This document shows, one piece after another, positions 1-11,057 of a stretch of DNA of 49,833 nt. The stretch comes from Thermoanaerobaculia bacterium (lineage in GTDB: Bacteria; Acidobacteriota; Thermoanaerobaculia; Multivoradales; JAIOJS01). Position numbers and translations under genes: made by a program. Position 1 is the first letter of the stretch. Each line of letters begins with the position of its first letter. The stretch covers positions 1 to 49,833 of the forward strand of contig JAUIDB010000030.1 of assembly GCA_030429235.1 (NCBI GenBank), written 5' to 3'. The notes under the pieces were generated by a model. That model ran no database searches, was not told the DNA's origin, and was given only the letters and a program-made list of their open reading frames with translations.

Positions 1-172
1 CGGCCTGAGACTTCACTGCACGATCACGAGTCTTCGAGGCACCCTTCCAGCTTTGTTCAATCGCAGGAGCGACGATGTAGAGTTCGTGTCCAGCGCGCTG
101 GAGCGAGGCGACGAGTTCGTGTAAAAAGACGGAATCAATACCGTCGTCATTGGTGACGAGAATGCGGCGCAT
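1..172 (-). CDS. surE: SurE-type 5'/3'-nucleotidase, N-terminal fragment
   Basis: The first 57 codons of a gene that runs off the left edge. The ATG is at 172 and the reading begins MRRILVTNDDGID, the metal-binding N-terminal strand of SurE survival-protein nucleotidases (the two Asp at residues 9-10 bind the divalent metal). SurE removes phosphate from nucleoside monophosphates in the cytoplasm. After the NDDG motif the usual Ala-Pro-Gly is replaced by Ser-Val-Phe, and a later segment reads EQSWKGASKTR, which I associate with a divergent SurE subgroup. It lies 29 nt after mtnP on the same strand. G+C here is about 56% against about 64% in the adjacent end of mtnP, a mild difference over a short stretch. 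Family call is good; substrate cannot be judged from the fragment. Confidence 0.85.
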   Translation of the reverse strand, partial: MRRILVTNDDGIDSVFLHELVASLQRAGHELYIVAPAIEQSWKGASKTRDRAVKSQA

Positions 173-201
173 GGGACGAGTCACGGTGGCCGAAGCGGTG
201 C

Positions 202-1068
202 CTAGTCCAGGTAGCGCCCGACGATCGGAGCGAGGTTGCGCTTGGTCTGCTCAGGAATCATGGACCGATCGGTGATCAGAGAGTGCGCCAGAGCGTCCTT
301 GCACCCGCAGGTCCGTTCCCGGCTCCCGATCTTGGCCACCACCTCCTTGACCACCTGCTGCGCCATGGCAGCGTTGGCTTGCACGACCTCCATCACCGCC
401 ATGCCGCTCACGTCCTCTTCCTCTTCGTGCCAGCAGTCGTAGTCGGTCACCATGGCCAGGGTGGCATAGCAGATCTCGGCCTCGCGAGCCAGCTTGGCCT
501 CCTGCAGATTGGTCATACCGATGATGTCCATGCCCCACGACCGGTAGGTCTCGGACTCGGCGCGGGTCGAGAACGTGGGGCCCTCCATGCAGATGTAGGT
601 CCCCCCCTCGTGCACGGTGGCACCCGCGGCGCGGGCTCCGGCCACGAACACGGGGATCAGGTCGGGGCACACCGGGTTGGCGAACCCGACGTGGGCCACG
701 AGACCGTCGCCGAAGAAGGTGTCCACCCGGTGTCGGGTGCGGTCGAAGAACTGGTCGGGGACCACGATCTCGGTGGGGGCGTACTCGATCTTCATCGAAC
801 CCACGGCACTGACCGAGAGAATCCTCTCGACCCCGAGAGTCTTGAAGGCCCAGATGTTGGCCCGGAAGTTCAGCTCCGAGGGCAGCAGACGATGGCCGCG
901 CCCGTGCCGAGGCAGGAAGGCGACCTTCTGCCCCTCCAGAGTACCGAGAATGAAGGAGTCGGACGGATCGCCGAAGGGCGTCTCGATCTTGCGCTCCTCC
1001 TCGATCACCAGGCCGTCCATTCCGTAGAGGCCGCTCCCTCCGAGTACTCCGATGCGATATGGCTCCAT
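202..1068 (-). CDS. mtnP: S-methyl-5'-thioadenosine phosphorylase
   Basis: A 288-residue trimeric nucleoside phosphorylase that splits methylthioadenosine with phosphate into adenine and methylthioribose 1-phosphate, clearing the by-product of polyamine synthesis and feeding adenine to salvage. Visible motifs are the phosphate loop GGSG (residues 10-13), PRHGRGH (53-59), MEGP (161-164) and TDYDCW (208-213). The Asp pair in TDYDCW selects the 6-amino purine and separates MTA phosphorylases from guanosine/inosine phosphorylases. The start at 1068 is preceded by AGGAG; the frame is open further upstream, but that extension is low-complexity and unlike the family. It follows the Gfo/Idh gene after 88 nt and precedes surE. 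Confidence 0.93.
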   Translation of the reverse strand: MEPYRIGVLGGSGLYGMDGLVIEEERKIETPFGDPSDSFILGTLEGQKVAFLPRHGRGHRLLPSELNFRANIWAFKTLGVERILSVSAVGSMKIEYAPTEIVVPDQFFDRTRHRVDTFFGDGLVAHVGFANPVCPDLIPVFVAGARAAGATVHEGGTYICMEGPTFSTRAESETYRSWGMDIIGMTNLQEAKLAREAEICYATLAMVTDYDCWHEEEEDVSGMAVMEVVQANAAMAQQVVKEVVAKIGSRERTCGCKDALAHSLITDRSMIPEQTKRNLAPIVGRYLD

Positions 1069-1132
1069 TGCAGACTCCTGTGGTCGTAGTTGTTCTGACG
1101 TGGTTGGTGGGGGGTCGTTCTTCTGTTGGGCA

Positions 1133-1149
1133 GTGCCCCGATTGGGCAC
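1133..1149. other. Hairpin between Gfo/Idh gene and mtnP
   Basis: A perfect 6-bp stem (GTGCCC at 1133-1138 pairing with GGGCAC at 1144-1149) with a 5-nt loop lies in the 88-nt gap upstream of mtnP. There is no T-run on either side, so an intrinsic terminator is unlikely. It could be an RNA processing or attenuation element, or chance in GC-rich DNA. Confidence 0.3.
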
Positions 1150-1156
1150 CGAGTGA

Positions 1157-2095
1157 TCAGGCCGCCTGGATCGCGTCGAGAATCTCCAAAGCGGTGGCCA
1201 ACGCTCGCCGACCCTCGTCGGCCCGCACGCAGCGAACAGCCTCGCCCCGACAGGCGGCAAAGAAGGCCTCCTGCTCGCGCACCAGGGGTTCCGCCTTCTC
1301 CACCACGAGGTCCAGGGACTCGATCCGGGGACCGGTCTCCTCGCGATGCAGGCGGTAGCCCTTGATCTCCTGGGCCTGGTAGTCCAACGACAGGTAGGTC
1401 GACGGAAGGATGGCCCGGAGCTTGCGTGCCCGTTCGAACGAGACGCGCGAGGCCGCGAGATTGGCGACGCAGCCGGACTCGAGTTCGAGCCGCACGGTAG
1501 CCAGGTCGATGCGGGGAGAGAGAACGTCGATCCCCGTGGCCCGAATCTCGCGCACCGGGCTCGGATCCAGGGCGTGCAGGATCTGGAGATCGTGGATCAT
1601 CAGATCGAGGATGACGTCGACATCCAGGCTGCGGGGACTGAAGACCCCCAACCTCTCGACCTCGACGAACCGAGGGGTCCCCGGCTGATCGAGCAGGCGC
1701 TGCACGGCCGGGTTGTAGAACTCCACATGACCGACGGCGCACACCCGCTCGGCGGCGTGAGCCGCGCTGATGAGCTCATCTGCCTCGGCGAGGGTCGCCG
1801 CGATCGGCTTCTCGATCAAGACGTGACAGCCACGGCCCAAGAGGTCGAGGCCGAGGCGATGGTGTTCGGTGGTCGGGACGGCGAGAACGGCCGCGTCGAG
1901 CTGGCTGGCGAGCTCATCGAAGCTCGAGAAAGCGCGCACTCCATGCTCCTCCGCGACCCGTGCCGACGCTGCGGGGTCACGATCGAAGATCCCAACGCAC
2001 TCGACTCCCGGCAGCTGGGACAGAATGCGCGCGTGGTGTCGCCCCAGCGCTCCGGTGCCGAACACGCCCGCTCTCAGGACCTGCGGCTCAGCCAC
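1157..2095 (-). CDS. Gfo/Idh/MocA-family oxidoreductase, lpxA-linked (GnnA-like candidate)
   Basis: A 312-residue NAD(P)-dependent sugar oxidoreductase. The N-terminal Rossmann fingerprint reads GVFGTGALGRHH (about residues 10-21), the catalytic-Lys motif EKP follows in IEKPIAATLAEADE, and a family-typical DLMIHDLQIL supplies the active-site His. The GTG start overlaps the lpxA stop by 8 nt, so the two are co-translated. In Acidithiobacillus ferrooxidans, gnnA (same family) and the aminotransferase gnnB lie next to lpxA and convert UDP-GlcNAc to a 3-amino sugar for amide-linked lipid A. Here there is no aminotransferase and no lpxB beside it, so a GnnA role is only a hypothesis. Family membership is secure; the substrate, probably a UDP-sugar, is inferred from context. 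Confidence 0.85.
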   Translation of the reverse strand: MAEPQVLRAGVFGTGALGRHHARILSQLPGVECVGIFDRDPAASARVAEEHGVRAFSSFDELASQLDAAVLAVPTTEHHRLGLDLLGRGCHVLIEKPIAATLAEADELISAAHAAERVCAVGHVEFYNPAVQRLLDQPGTPRFVEVERLGVFSPRSLDVDVILDLMIHDLQILHALDPSPVREIRATGIDVLSPRIDLATVRLELESGCVANLAASRVSFERARKLRAILPSTYLSLDYQAQEIKGYRLHREETGPRIESLDLVVEKAEPLVREQEAFFAACRGEAVRCVRADEGRRALATALEILDAIQAA

Positions 2096-2903
2096 CTCGC
2101 TGCCCCCCCTTGCGTCCCGGGGGATGTCGAATCAGCCCTCGCTCCGAACTCTCGGCGAACTCGATCAGGTCGACCACGGCTGGGTTCGGCGCCGTCAACT
2201 GCGCCAGGGCGTCGAGGGCGCTCGCCAGGTTGCGGCTACCGCGTACCAGTAGACGGTACGCAGCCTCGAGTTCGGTCAAGGTCTCGCGGTCGAATCCCTT
2301 GCGCTCGAGACCGATCCGATTGAGCCCGTAGCAGGCTGGTTTCGCCCCGACGGTCTTCACGAACGGCAGCGCGTCCTGAGTGATCACCGAGTACCCGCCG
2401 ACATAGGCGTGCCGCCCCACCCGGCAGAACTGGTGAATCGACGAGAAGGCGGAGATCGTTGCGTCGTCCCCCACCTCCACGTGCCCGGCCAGGGTGGCGG
2501 CATTGGCGAACACCACCCGCGACCCGACGATGCAGTCGTGGGCCACGTGCGTGTAGGCCATGAACAGCGAGTCGTCTCCGATCTTGGTCAACCCTCCGCC
2601 CTTGCCCGTTCCCCGGTGTACGGTACAGAACTCGCGAAAGTGGTTGCGGTCGCCGACCTCAAGGCGCGTCTCCTCGCCGGCGAACTTCAGATCCTGCGGT
2701 TCGAAGCCGATACAGGCGTGCGAGAAGATGCGGTTCTCTCGCCCCAGAACCGTCGGCCCCTCGATCTTGGCTCCCGCGCCCACCTCGCAGCCGTCGCCGA
2801 TGACGACGTCCGGACCGATCACCGCGAACGGACCGACGGTCACCCCTTCGCCGAGCTGCGCCGACGGATCGACGACGGCCGAAGGATGTACACGGGTCTC
2901 CAC
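2088..2903 (-). CDS. lpxA: UDP-N-acetylglucosamine O-acyltransferase (LpxA)
   Basis: A 271-residue left-handed beta-helix acyltransferase (E. coli LpxA has 262) that puts the first 3-hydroxyacyl chain on UDP-GlcNAc, opening lipid A synthesis in the cytoplasm. Hexapeptide repeats fill residues 1-180. The catalytic motif reads THVAHDC with His119 and His122, matching E. coli His122/His125. The residue equivalent to E. coli Gly173, the acyl-chain ruler, is Gly170 in YVGGYS, which predicts use of long chains (about C14) rather than C10. The C-terminal helical region carries the family RGLIR. GTG start at 2903 follows fabZ by 10 nt, with AGGA about 9 nt upstream. Confidence 0.95.
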   Translation of the reverse strand: METRVHPSAVVDPSAQLGEGVTVGPFAVIGPDVVIGDGCEVGAGAKIEGPTVLGRENRIFSHACIGFEPQDLKFAGEETRLEVGDRNHFREFCTVHRGTGKGGGLTKIGDDSLFMAYTHVAHDCIVGSRVVFANAATLAGHVEVGDDATISAFSSIHQFCRVGRHAYVGGYSVITQDALPFVKTVGAKPACYGLNRIGLERKGFDRETLTELEAAYRLLVRGSRNLASALDALAQLTAPNPAVVDLIEFAESSERGLIRHPPGRKGGQRGG

Positions 2904-2913
2904 CAGCGTGGTC

Positions 2914-3414
2914 CTAGCGATCCACCATGGCCGAGGACATCGTGGCCTCGGTCACCACCTTGCCGTCGACCAGGGCGCGGGTCTCGATCTTGGCAAAGGT
3001 CCGCCGAATCGCCAGGATCTTGGCTTCGAGAATCAGCTGGTCCCCCGGTACGACGGGGCGACGAAAGCGAGCCCGCTCGATGCCTGTGAAGTAGATCAGC
3101 TTGCCCTCACGATCGTCGCGATCGTGCAGCATCAGGAGGCCTCCGGCCTGGGCCAGGGCCTCGAGGATCATCACCCCGGGCATCACCGGATGGTCGGGAA
3201 AGTGCCCCTGAAACACCTCTTCGTTCATGGTGACGTTCTTGAGGGCGCGAATCGACTCGCCGGGCACGATCTCGACCACACGATCCACCAGCAGCATCGG
3301 GTAGCGGTGCGGGAGAATCTGCTGGATCCAACGGGAATCCCAATGGACCTCGGTGGAACTCTCGTTCGACGCCGACGACGCGTCGGCAGACTGGCGATGT
3401 TCTTCGTTACTCAC
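2914..3414 (-). CDS. fabZ: 3-hydroxyacyl-ACP dehydratase FabZ
   Basis: A 166-residue hot-dog-fold dehydratase that removes water from 3-hydroxyacyl-ACP in fatty acid elongation and so competes with LpxA and LpxD for the same substrates. The active-site segment reads [11 protein letters not shown] with catalytic His71, and the partner Glu85 lies in LEALAQAGG. About 25 extra polar N-terminal residues precede the usual start of the fold ([11 protein letters not shown]). GTG start at 3414 overlaps the lpxD stop by 8 nt. The lpxD-fabZ-lpxA order is the widely conserved lipid A arrangement. Confidence 0.95.
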   Translation of the reverse strand: MSNEEHRQSADASSASNESSTEVHWDSRWIQQILPHRYPMLLVDRVVEIVPGESIRALKNVTMNEEVFQGHFPDHPVMPGVMILEALAQAGGLLMLHDRDDREGKLIYFTGIERARFRRPVVPGDQLILEAKILAIRRTFAKIETRALVDGKVVTEATMSSAMVDR

Positions 3415-4441
3415 TGATCTCCTCCGACCCTCGCTCGTTGTCTAGTCGGCGCTCCACCTTCCGGAGACGGCGGAACAGTTCCGGAAGCCGTGGCATCAGG
3501 AGAGCGGCCCGCCTCCAGATGCTCAGTTCCAGCGCGGGCTGACCTCCGACCTTCGTACCCGCGGCGACGCTCTGCAGCACCGCACTCGCACCGGCGACCT
3601 GGACTCCGTCACCGATCTCCAAGTGGTCTGCGGCCCCGGCTTTGCCGCCCATGACGACGCCGTGACCCAACGTGGTGCTGCCTGCGATTCCTACCTGGCC
3701 ACAGAGAATACACCCTGCGCCAACCCGGACATTGTGCCCCACCTGCACCAGATTGTCGAGCTTGCTCGACGCTCCGATGCGCGTCTCGTCCAGGGTCGCG
3801 CGGTCGATCGTGGTGTTGGCTCCGATCTCGACGCCATCCTCGATCACGAGTCGACCGACCTGCGGAACCTTGACCAACTGTCCGTCGTGCTGCACGTAGC
3901 CGAAGCCGTCGGAGCCAAGCACCGCTCCGGCATGCACGATGACGTGCTTTCCCACCACGGTATCGGCGTAGAGCACGACCCTCGGATGCAGAACGGTGCC
4001 CTCACCCACCTGACAATTCGGGCCCACGACGACGCCAGGATGGAGAACCACTCCCGAGCCGATCGTACTTCCCGCACCGATCGAAACGAAGGCACCGATC
4101 GAAGCCGTACCGTCGACGGTCGAAGCCGGGTCGACAACCGCCGAGGGGTGAACTCCAGCCACCTCCGCCCGGCCCGGATAGAAGCGCTGCAGCAAGACGA
4201 CCAGAGCCCAACCGGGATCGGGTGCGACCAGCTGATCGACCCCGAGGCCGTCCTGAGGAGAGGCAACCAGGAGTGCCCCCGCCTGTGAGGACGCTAGTTG
4301 ATCGCGGTACCGAGGATCGGTGTACGGCGCGATCTCCTCGACTCCGGCCGTCCCCAGCGCGCCGAGACCCCGGATCTGGCGGTCGGGATCCCCGACGACC
4401 TCGCCTCCGATCCAGCGTGCGAGCTCGCCGAGCGAGTACAT
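3407..4441 (-). CDS. lpxD: UDP-3-O-acylglucosamine N-acyltransferase (LpxD)
   Basis: A 344-residue acyltransferase that adds the amide-linked 3-hydroxyacyl chain in the third step of lipid A synthesis. An N-terminal uridine-binding domain (residues 1-95) precedes a long left-handed beta-helix (96-300) with hexapeptide repeats. Family signatures are GSDGFGY (176-182) and the catalytic His236 in VQVGHN. The C-terminal helix is basic and charged. Length is normal (E. coli 341). The ATG at 4441 has GGAG directly adjacent, a poor Shine-Dalgarno placement, so translation may depend partly on coupling with skp 19 nt upstream. Confidence 0.95.
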   Translation of the reverse strand: MYSLGELARWIGGEVVGDPDRQIRGLGALGTAGVEEIAPYTDPRYRDQLASSQAGALLVASPQDGLGVDQLVAPDPGWALVVLLQRFYPGRAEVAGVHPSAVVDPASTVDGTASIGAFVSIGAGSTIGSGVVLHPGVVVGPNCQVGEGTVLHPRVVLYADTVVGKHVIVHAGAVLGSDGFGYVQHDGQLVKVPQVGRLVIEDGVEIGANTTIDRATLDETRIGASSKLDNLVQVGHNVRVGAGCILCGQVGIAGSTTLGHGVVMGGKAGAADHLEIGDGVQVAGASAVLQSVAAGTKVGGQPALELSIWRRAALLMPRLPELFRRLRKVERRLDNERGSEEISE

Positions 4442-4460
4442 CTCCGACCGCCGTTCGAAG

Positions 4461-4994
4461 CTAGTTGCTCGAGGCGTCGAAGCGCTGAATCACCTGGGCG
4501 GTGATGTCGACCGCGTCGTCGGCGAACAGCAAGCCACTCCGGAACTTGTTGAAGATCAGCGTGTAGCCTCCCTCCTTGCCCATCGTGTCAATGATCGAGA
4601 TCACGTCCTTCTCGATGGCGGAGAGCGCCTGGTCGCGCAACTTGCCGAGCTCTTTGTCGGCATCTTCCTGGAACCGACGCAACGCGATGGCCTGATCCTC
4701 GTAGTCCTTCTTGAGCTCGTCGAGACGCTCGGGAGCCAACGAGAGACTTCCCTCTTCGATCCGCTTGGCGAGATCTGCGAGCTGCTGTTGCATGGCTCGT
4801 CCCTCGGCCAGCTTCTCGTCCTGCTTGGCCTTGATCGACTCGAGGGCGGTCTTGCCGCGCTGCGACTCCATCACGATCCGGTCCGAGTCGATGACCGCGA
4901 TCTTCGACTGGGCGGCGGCGGGAACGGCGGCGATGGCACCGAGGCTGGCGAGGAGGACAGTTCCTCCGACGAGGGTCTTGATCTTGCCAAACAT
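4461..4994 (-). CDS. skp: Periplasmic OmpH/Skp-family chaperone
   Basis: A 177-residue secreted chaperone that binds unfolded outer-membrane proteins and delivers them to the BAM complex. Residues 1-28 form a signal peptide (hydrophobic stretch then AVPAAAQS). The mature part begins [12 protein letters not shown], the conserved first strand, followed by about 90 residues of charged amphipathic helix (the prefoldin-like arms) and the closing YTLIFNK. The start has AAGGAG 9 nt upstream. It lies between bamA and lpxD, the usual bamA-skp-lpxD order in diderms. Confidence 0.9.
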   Translation of the reverse strand: MFGKIKTLVGGTVLLASLGAIAAVPAAAQSKIAVIDSDRIVMESQRGKTALESIKAKQDEKLAEGRAMQQQLADLAKRIEEGSLSLAPERLDELKKDYEDQAIALRRFQEDADKELGKLRDQALSAIEKDVISIIDTMGKEGGYTLIFNKFRSGLLFADDAVDITAQVIQRFDASSN

Positions 4995-5049
4995 GCTGAA
5001 AGGCTCCTTGGAATCTCTTGTAGGTTTCAGGGTTTTTGGATCGCCGGCA

Positions 5050-7494
5050 TCAGAAGCTGGTACCGACGTCGAACTGGAAGGACTCGAAGCGGTCGCCCGG
5101 CTTCTCGTCGAGGTTGCTGGCGTAGATGAAGCGCAGGGGCAGGCCGAAGACCGGAACGAACATCCGCAACTCCGCTCCTGCCGAGTACCTCATGTTGTGG
5201 CGGTCGTAGTCCACTCCCAGGCTGGGATCGAAGACACCACCGGCGTCCGCGAAGAACACCAGGCGGAAAGGTCCTCCCAGCAAGACATGGTACTCGAGTC
5301 CCATCTCGGCGTACTCGGTACCACCCAGGATGTTGCCGAACTGATCGCGGATCGCGTTGCCGTTGGAGTCGCGGAGATAGAGCGATCGGTTGGCGAAGCC
5401 CCGCACGCTGCGAGAACCGCCGATGTAGTAGCGCTCGAGCAGCGGCAGGTCGTTGTCGCCGAAGGGATCCAGGTACCCCAGCTCGAAGTTGACGCCGAGC
5501 ACGGTACGGGCCGGCGCCCGGGTGACCGGCTTGTAGTAGGTGAACGAGAGTTCGGGGCGCCAGAACTCCACCTCGCCGCCGAGGAAGCCGCCCGCGTACT
5601 CGAGCGAAGCGTCGATCCGCATCCCCCGGGTCGGCTCGATACGGCTGTCTTGGCTGTCGTACAGCCAGCTCGGACGCAGCGTCGACTTGCTGTAGGAGTC
5701 GACGAAGGCATCGATTTCGCCCGCGGCGTTGAGGGTTTCGATTCGCGACTCCAGATCGGTCAGCGAGTAGCTCAGTCGTGTCGACGTAAACAGTCCTCCG
5801 CTACGGCCATAGGTCAAGACGATTCCGGTCTCGTCCTGCTGTTGCCGCTGGTCGAGGAAGGTGTAGTCGAAGGAGCGATCGAAGATCTGGAAGCCGGCCG
5901 ACTGGGGCCGGTCGCGAATCCAGGGCACGAAGTAGGAGAAGTCGTAGCGGTCGGAGGTGCCGCCGGTCTGGATGGCGACGGACAGGGTCTCGCCGCGGCC
6001 GAGGAAGTTCTGCGTCCGGATCGAGAACTGCCCGAAAAAGCCGTCGAGTTCACTCCATCCACCACCGAAGAGGAGCTCGGTACGGTCGGCCTCTTCACCT
6101 CGCACACGGAGGTCGACGGTGTGCTTCTCGGTGTCGAAGTTCTCGAACTCGACCGGATTGTCCTCGTCGAGCTGGAAGTAGCCGAGCTGGTTGAGCTTGT
6201 AGAGGCTGCTGCGGAGGGCCCCCATGTTGAGGACCCGACCCTCCTGAATCCGGAACTCACGGCGCAGCACGCGGTCCCGAGTTCGATCGTTGCCCTGGAA
6301 CTCGAGTCGGCCGACGAAGTACTGGTCGGCTTCGTCGACATGGATCAGGACGTCGGCCACGTTGTCGGGCCGCTCGCGGAGTTCCACGTCGACCGTAGAG
6401 TAGATGTAGCCAGAGTTCCGATACAGGTCTCCCAGCGACTCGACGCCCTTGTCGATCGCCGAGGCCTTGAGCCACTGGGTCCGCGGGCGGTCGAACGCCC
6501 GAAGCAGCAGTTCGTCGGCGTAGACTTCGTTGCCATCGACCGAAATCTGGCCGAACTTCCAGCGCTCGCCCTCGTCGATCGGAATCGTCAGGAAGAGCCG
6601 TCGCTTCTGCTCTTTCACCGAGTCGGCGTCAGGACGCAGCGCCCGGATCTCGAGCTCCGGTTCGCCGATCAGGATGTTCTTGTAGCCCCGCTCCCGGTAG
6701 AGCTCGCGGACTCGCTCCATGTCTTCTTCGAACGTCGCTACGTTGTAGAGATCCCGTTTCAGGATCTTGCTGAGCGGACCCGAGGGGCGCGTCTTGCGCA
6801 GCGCCAAGCCCAGGCGGAAGTCCGAGAAGACCGTGTTGCCCTCGAAGTTGACGTCCTCGATCTTGACCTTGTCCCCCTCGTCGACCGCAAACTGGACCCG
6901 CACCTCACCGACTCCCACCTCCTCCAACGTATGGCTGACCTCGGCGAAGCGATATCCCTTCTCGGCGTAGAGATCGACGAGGGCCCGCTCCAGCCGCCGA
7001 AGCTCGCCCGACTCCAGCGGGACCCCTTCGCGAACCCGAATGCGCTCTTCGTCGATGCGATCTTCGACGTCGGACCGGTTCAGCTTCTTGAGTCCCTCGT
7101 ACTCGACCGAGCGCAGGAGTGGACGTTCCCGCAAGATCACTCTGACCGTCACACCGCCGTCGGTCGCCTGTTCTTCGACCTGGATGTCATCGATCAGTCC
7201 TCGCGACCAGAGGTCGTGGATGGCGCGATTCAGTCCCGCCCGATTCAGGGGCCGGCCCACTTCGAGGCCCAGGTAGTAGCTCAGCGTCTCGTCGGACAGC
7301 GCTTCGAGACCCTCGTACTGGATCGCCGTCACCACCGGGCCCTCGGTCGCTGGCGCTTGAGCTGGCAAGACGGTAGACGAGATCAACAGGAGCAGCCCGA
7401 TCAGGGCGGTAGTGCGCCGGCCGATCCCGACGGGCTCGGTTCGGTCTCGAACTGTGCGCAGTTTCCCTGAATCCCGTTGCCCGTGGTTCGTCAT
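5050..7494 (-). CDS. bamA: Outer-membrane protein assembly factor BamA
   Basis: An 814-residue Omp85 protein, the core of the beta-barrel assembly machine in the outer membrane. A signal sequence sits unusually deep (hydrophobic residues about 30-45, after a basic stretch that includes RR). Five POTRA domains follow to about residue 430 (for example FEGNTVFSDFRL and FQGNDRTRDRVLRREF). The C-terminal half is the 16-strand barrel, with the lid-lock motif SRSVRGF and a terminal aromatic residue, the usual BAM-recognition end. The long polar leader before the hydrophobic core suggests the true start might lie downstream, but no ATG is obvious there. The leader region contains two adjacent inverted repeats. 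Confidence 0.95.
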   Translation of the reverse strand: MTNHGQRDSGKLRTVRDRTEPVGIGRRTTALIGLLLLISSTVLPAQAPATEGPVVTAIQYEGLEALSDETLSYYLGLEVGRPLNRAGLNRAIHDLWSRGLIDDIQVEEQATDGGVTVRVILRERPLLRSVEYEGLKKLNRSDVEDRIDEERIRVREGVPLESGELRRLERALVDLYAEKGYRFAEVSHTLEEVGVGEVRVQFAVDEGDKVKIEDVNFEGNTVFSDFRLGLALRKTRPSGPLSKILKRDLYNVATFEEDMERVRELYRERGYKNILIGEPELEIRALRPDADSVKEQKRRLFLTIPIDEGERWKFGQISVDGNEVYADELLLRAFDRPRTQWLKASAIDKGVESLGDLYRNSGYIYSTVDVELRERPDNVADVLIHVDEADQYFVGRLEFQGNDRTRDRVLRREFRIQEGRVLNMGALRSSLYKLNQLGYFQLDEDNPVEFENFDTEKHTVDLRVRGEEADRTELLFGGGWSELDGFFGQFSIRTQNFLGRGETLSVAIQTGGTSDRYDFSYFVPWIRDRPQSAGFQIFDRSFDYTFLDQRQQQDETGIVLTYGRSGGLFTSTRLSYSLTDLESRIETLNAAGEIDAFVDSYSKSTLRPSWLYDSQDSRIEPTRGMRIDASLEYAGGFLGGEVEFWRPELSFTYYKPVTRAPARTVLGVNFELGYLDPFGDNDLPLLERYYIGGSRSVRGFANRSLYLRDSNGNAIRDQFGNILGGTEYAEMGLEYHVLLGGPFRLVFFADAGGVFDPSLGVDYDRHNMRYSAGAELRMFVPVFGLPLRFIYASNLDEKPGDRFESFQFDVGTSF

Positions 7495-7525
7495 AGAGTC
7501 TAGATTCCGTTGCTTGACTTGGGTT

Positions 7526-7564
7526 CGATCGGGAGACCCCGATCGGGTCCGGCGGCCGCCGGAC
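7526..7564. repeat. Tandem inverted repeats in the bamA leader
   Basis: Two inverted repeats lie one base apart. The first has 8-bp arms (CGATCGGG at 7526-7533, CCCGATCG at 7538-7545) around a 4-nt loop. The second is a perfect 18-bp palindrome, 7547-7564, made of GTCCGGCGG and its complement. If transcription starts at the nearby -10-like box, the second palindrome would lie at or beside the start point and the first in the 5' leader of bamA, 32 nt before its start codon. Either could be a protein operator or an mRNA hairpin. Confidence 0.55.
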
Positions 7565-7569
7565 GCCCA

Positions 7570-7575
7570 AATATA
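7570..7575 (-). promoter_or_regulatory. Possible -10 box for the bamA operon
   Basis: On the minus strand this reads TATATT, a rare A/T cluster in this DNA and 5 of 6 matches to the sigma-70 -10 consensus. The matching -35 position (7593-7598, TGGCGC) is poor. It lies 75 nt upstream of the bamA start, just above the palindromes. Confidence 0.35.
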
Positions 7576-7774
7576 CCCTCAGTACGAGCCGAGCGCCATC
7601 ATGGTTCGTAGCCGGCTCGCCCAGGGACCTCCGAAAGTAGGGCGCCTGTCCCCCTCAACCCATTTCACCTCGGTTCCATTCCCGCCCGGGGTCGGGCTCG
7701 ACTGCACCGCCCGCACTTCACCGAGGACCCGGCATCCCCTCTTCCCTGACGCACCGGGACGCGCCGAGGCCGAG

Positions 7775-10237
<2,463 letters not shown>

Positions 10238-10352
10238 ACCGTCTGCTCCTCTTGGTCCGCCGCCTGCCGAACTCCCGATTCAGCCGAGGCCAGGGCTCCG
10301 CTACAGGTGCCGGCAAACGCGATGGGCGAGCCTTCAGGGGTCTTAAAGAACC

Positions 10353-11057
10353 TTACGGAGCGGGGGTTTCGGAAGGCCGGGCAACCTCACCCAGCAAACC
10401 CGCATCCAACGTCAAGACTCTACCACAGCGGCGGGCGATGGCCGGGTTGTGCGTGACCAGGACCAATGTTGTTCCATGGTGTTCTGCCATGTCTCGCAGC
10501 TGATCAAACACCTGGTCACCGGTCGCCGGATCGAGGTTGCCAGTGGGCTCGTCGGCCAGGAGCAGAGGTGGTTCGAGAAGCAGGGCGCGACAGAGAGCCA
10601 CCCGCTGCCGCTCTCCGCCCGAGAGTTCCGAAGGAAAGTGGTCCAAGCGAGCCCCCAGTCCGACGCCATCGAGCAAGGAGCGGGCCCGCGTTTCGATCCA
10701 AGACAGGGCTCGTCCGGCGATGCGCCCCGGCAACATGACGTTCTCCAGCGCATCGAAGTCGGGCAGTAGCTGATGGAACTGGAAGACGAACCCGACCTTC
10801 TGGTTGCGGAACTCGGCCAACCGGCGGCCCCCCAGCGTCGCGAGATCGACTCCATCGACCTCTACCCGGCCGCGGTCCGGAACGTCGAGCCCACCGAGAA
10901 GATGCAGGAGAGTCGACTTGCCAGACCCCGAAGGTCCGACGATCGCTACCCTCTCACCAGGAGCCACGGACAGGTCCACCCCTCGCAGGACCTCTACCTT
11001 GCGCTCACCGTCGACGAAACTCTTGAACAGGCCACGTGCCTCGACGTGCTGGCTCAT
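10353..11057 (-). CDS. lolD: Lipoprotein-releasing ABC transporter ATPase (LolD)
   Basis: A 234-residue ABC ATPase of the MacB/LolD class that powers release of lipoproteins from the inner membrane to LolA. It has Walker A GPSGSGKS (41-48), the LolD-type Q-loop region VFQFHQLLPDF, signature LSGGERQRVALCRAL, Walker B LLLADEPTGNLDP and the switch His in LVTHN. The ATG at 11057 overlaps the lolC stop (ATGA), so the pair is translationally coupled. The frame is open far upstream over lolC, but that extension has no homology to the family. MacB-type export of other substrates is the alternative; pairing with a single LolC/E permease favours Lol. Confidence 0.92.
   Translation of the reverse strand: MSQHVEARGLFKSFVDGERKVEVLRGVDLSVAPGERVAIVGPSGSGKSTLLHLLGGLDVPDRGRVEVDGVDLATLGGRRLAEFRNQKVGFVFQFHQLLPDFDALENVMLPGRIAGRALSWIETRARSLLDGVGLGARLDHFPSELSGGERQRVALCRALLLEPPLLLADEPTGNLDPATGDQVFDQLRDMAEHHGTTLVLVTHNPAIARRCGRVLTLDAGLLGEVARPSETPAP

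Larger units (their letters stand above)
7495..7774. other. 280-bp gap between clpC and bamA
   Basis: The longest non-coding stretch of the window. It should hold the end of the clpC transcript and the bamA promoter. It contains two adjacent inverted repeats (7526-7564), an A/T-rich -10-like box on the minus strand (7570-7575), and a third inverted repeat whose 7-bp arms (CGAGCCG at 7585-7591, CGGCTCG at 7613-7619) enclose 21 nt. I see no intrinsic terminator with a T-run and no supportable gene; 7640-7774 shows no further structure I can interpret. Confidence 0.6.

Noticed and set aside
4711-7470. A 919-codon open frame on the plus strand opposite bamA and skp
   Set aside because: It is the antisense shadow of bamA in GC-rich DNA. 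The product is an improbable Val/Glu/Asp-rich string without domains, while the minus strand encodes a complete BamA.
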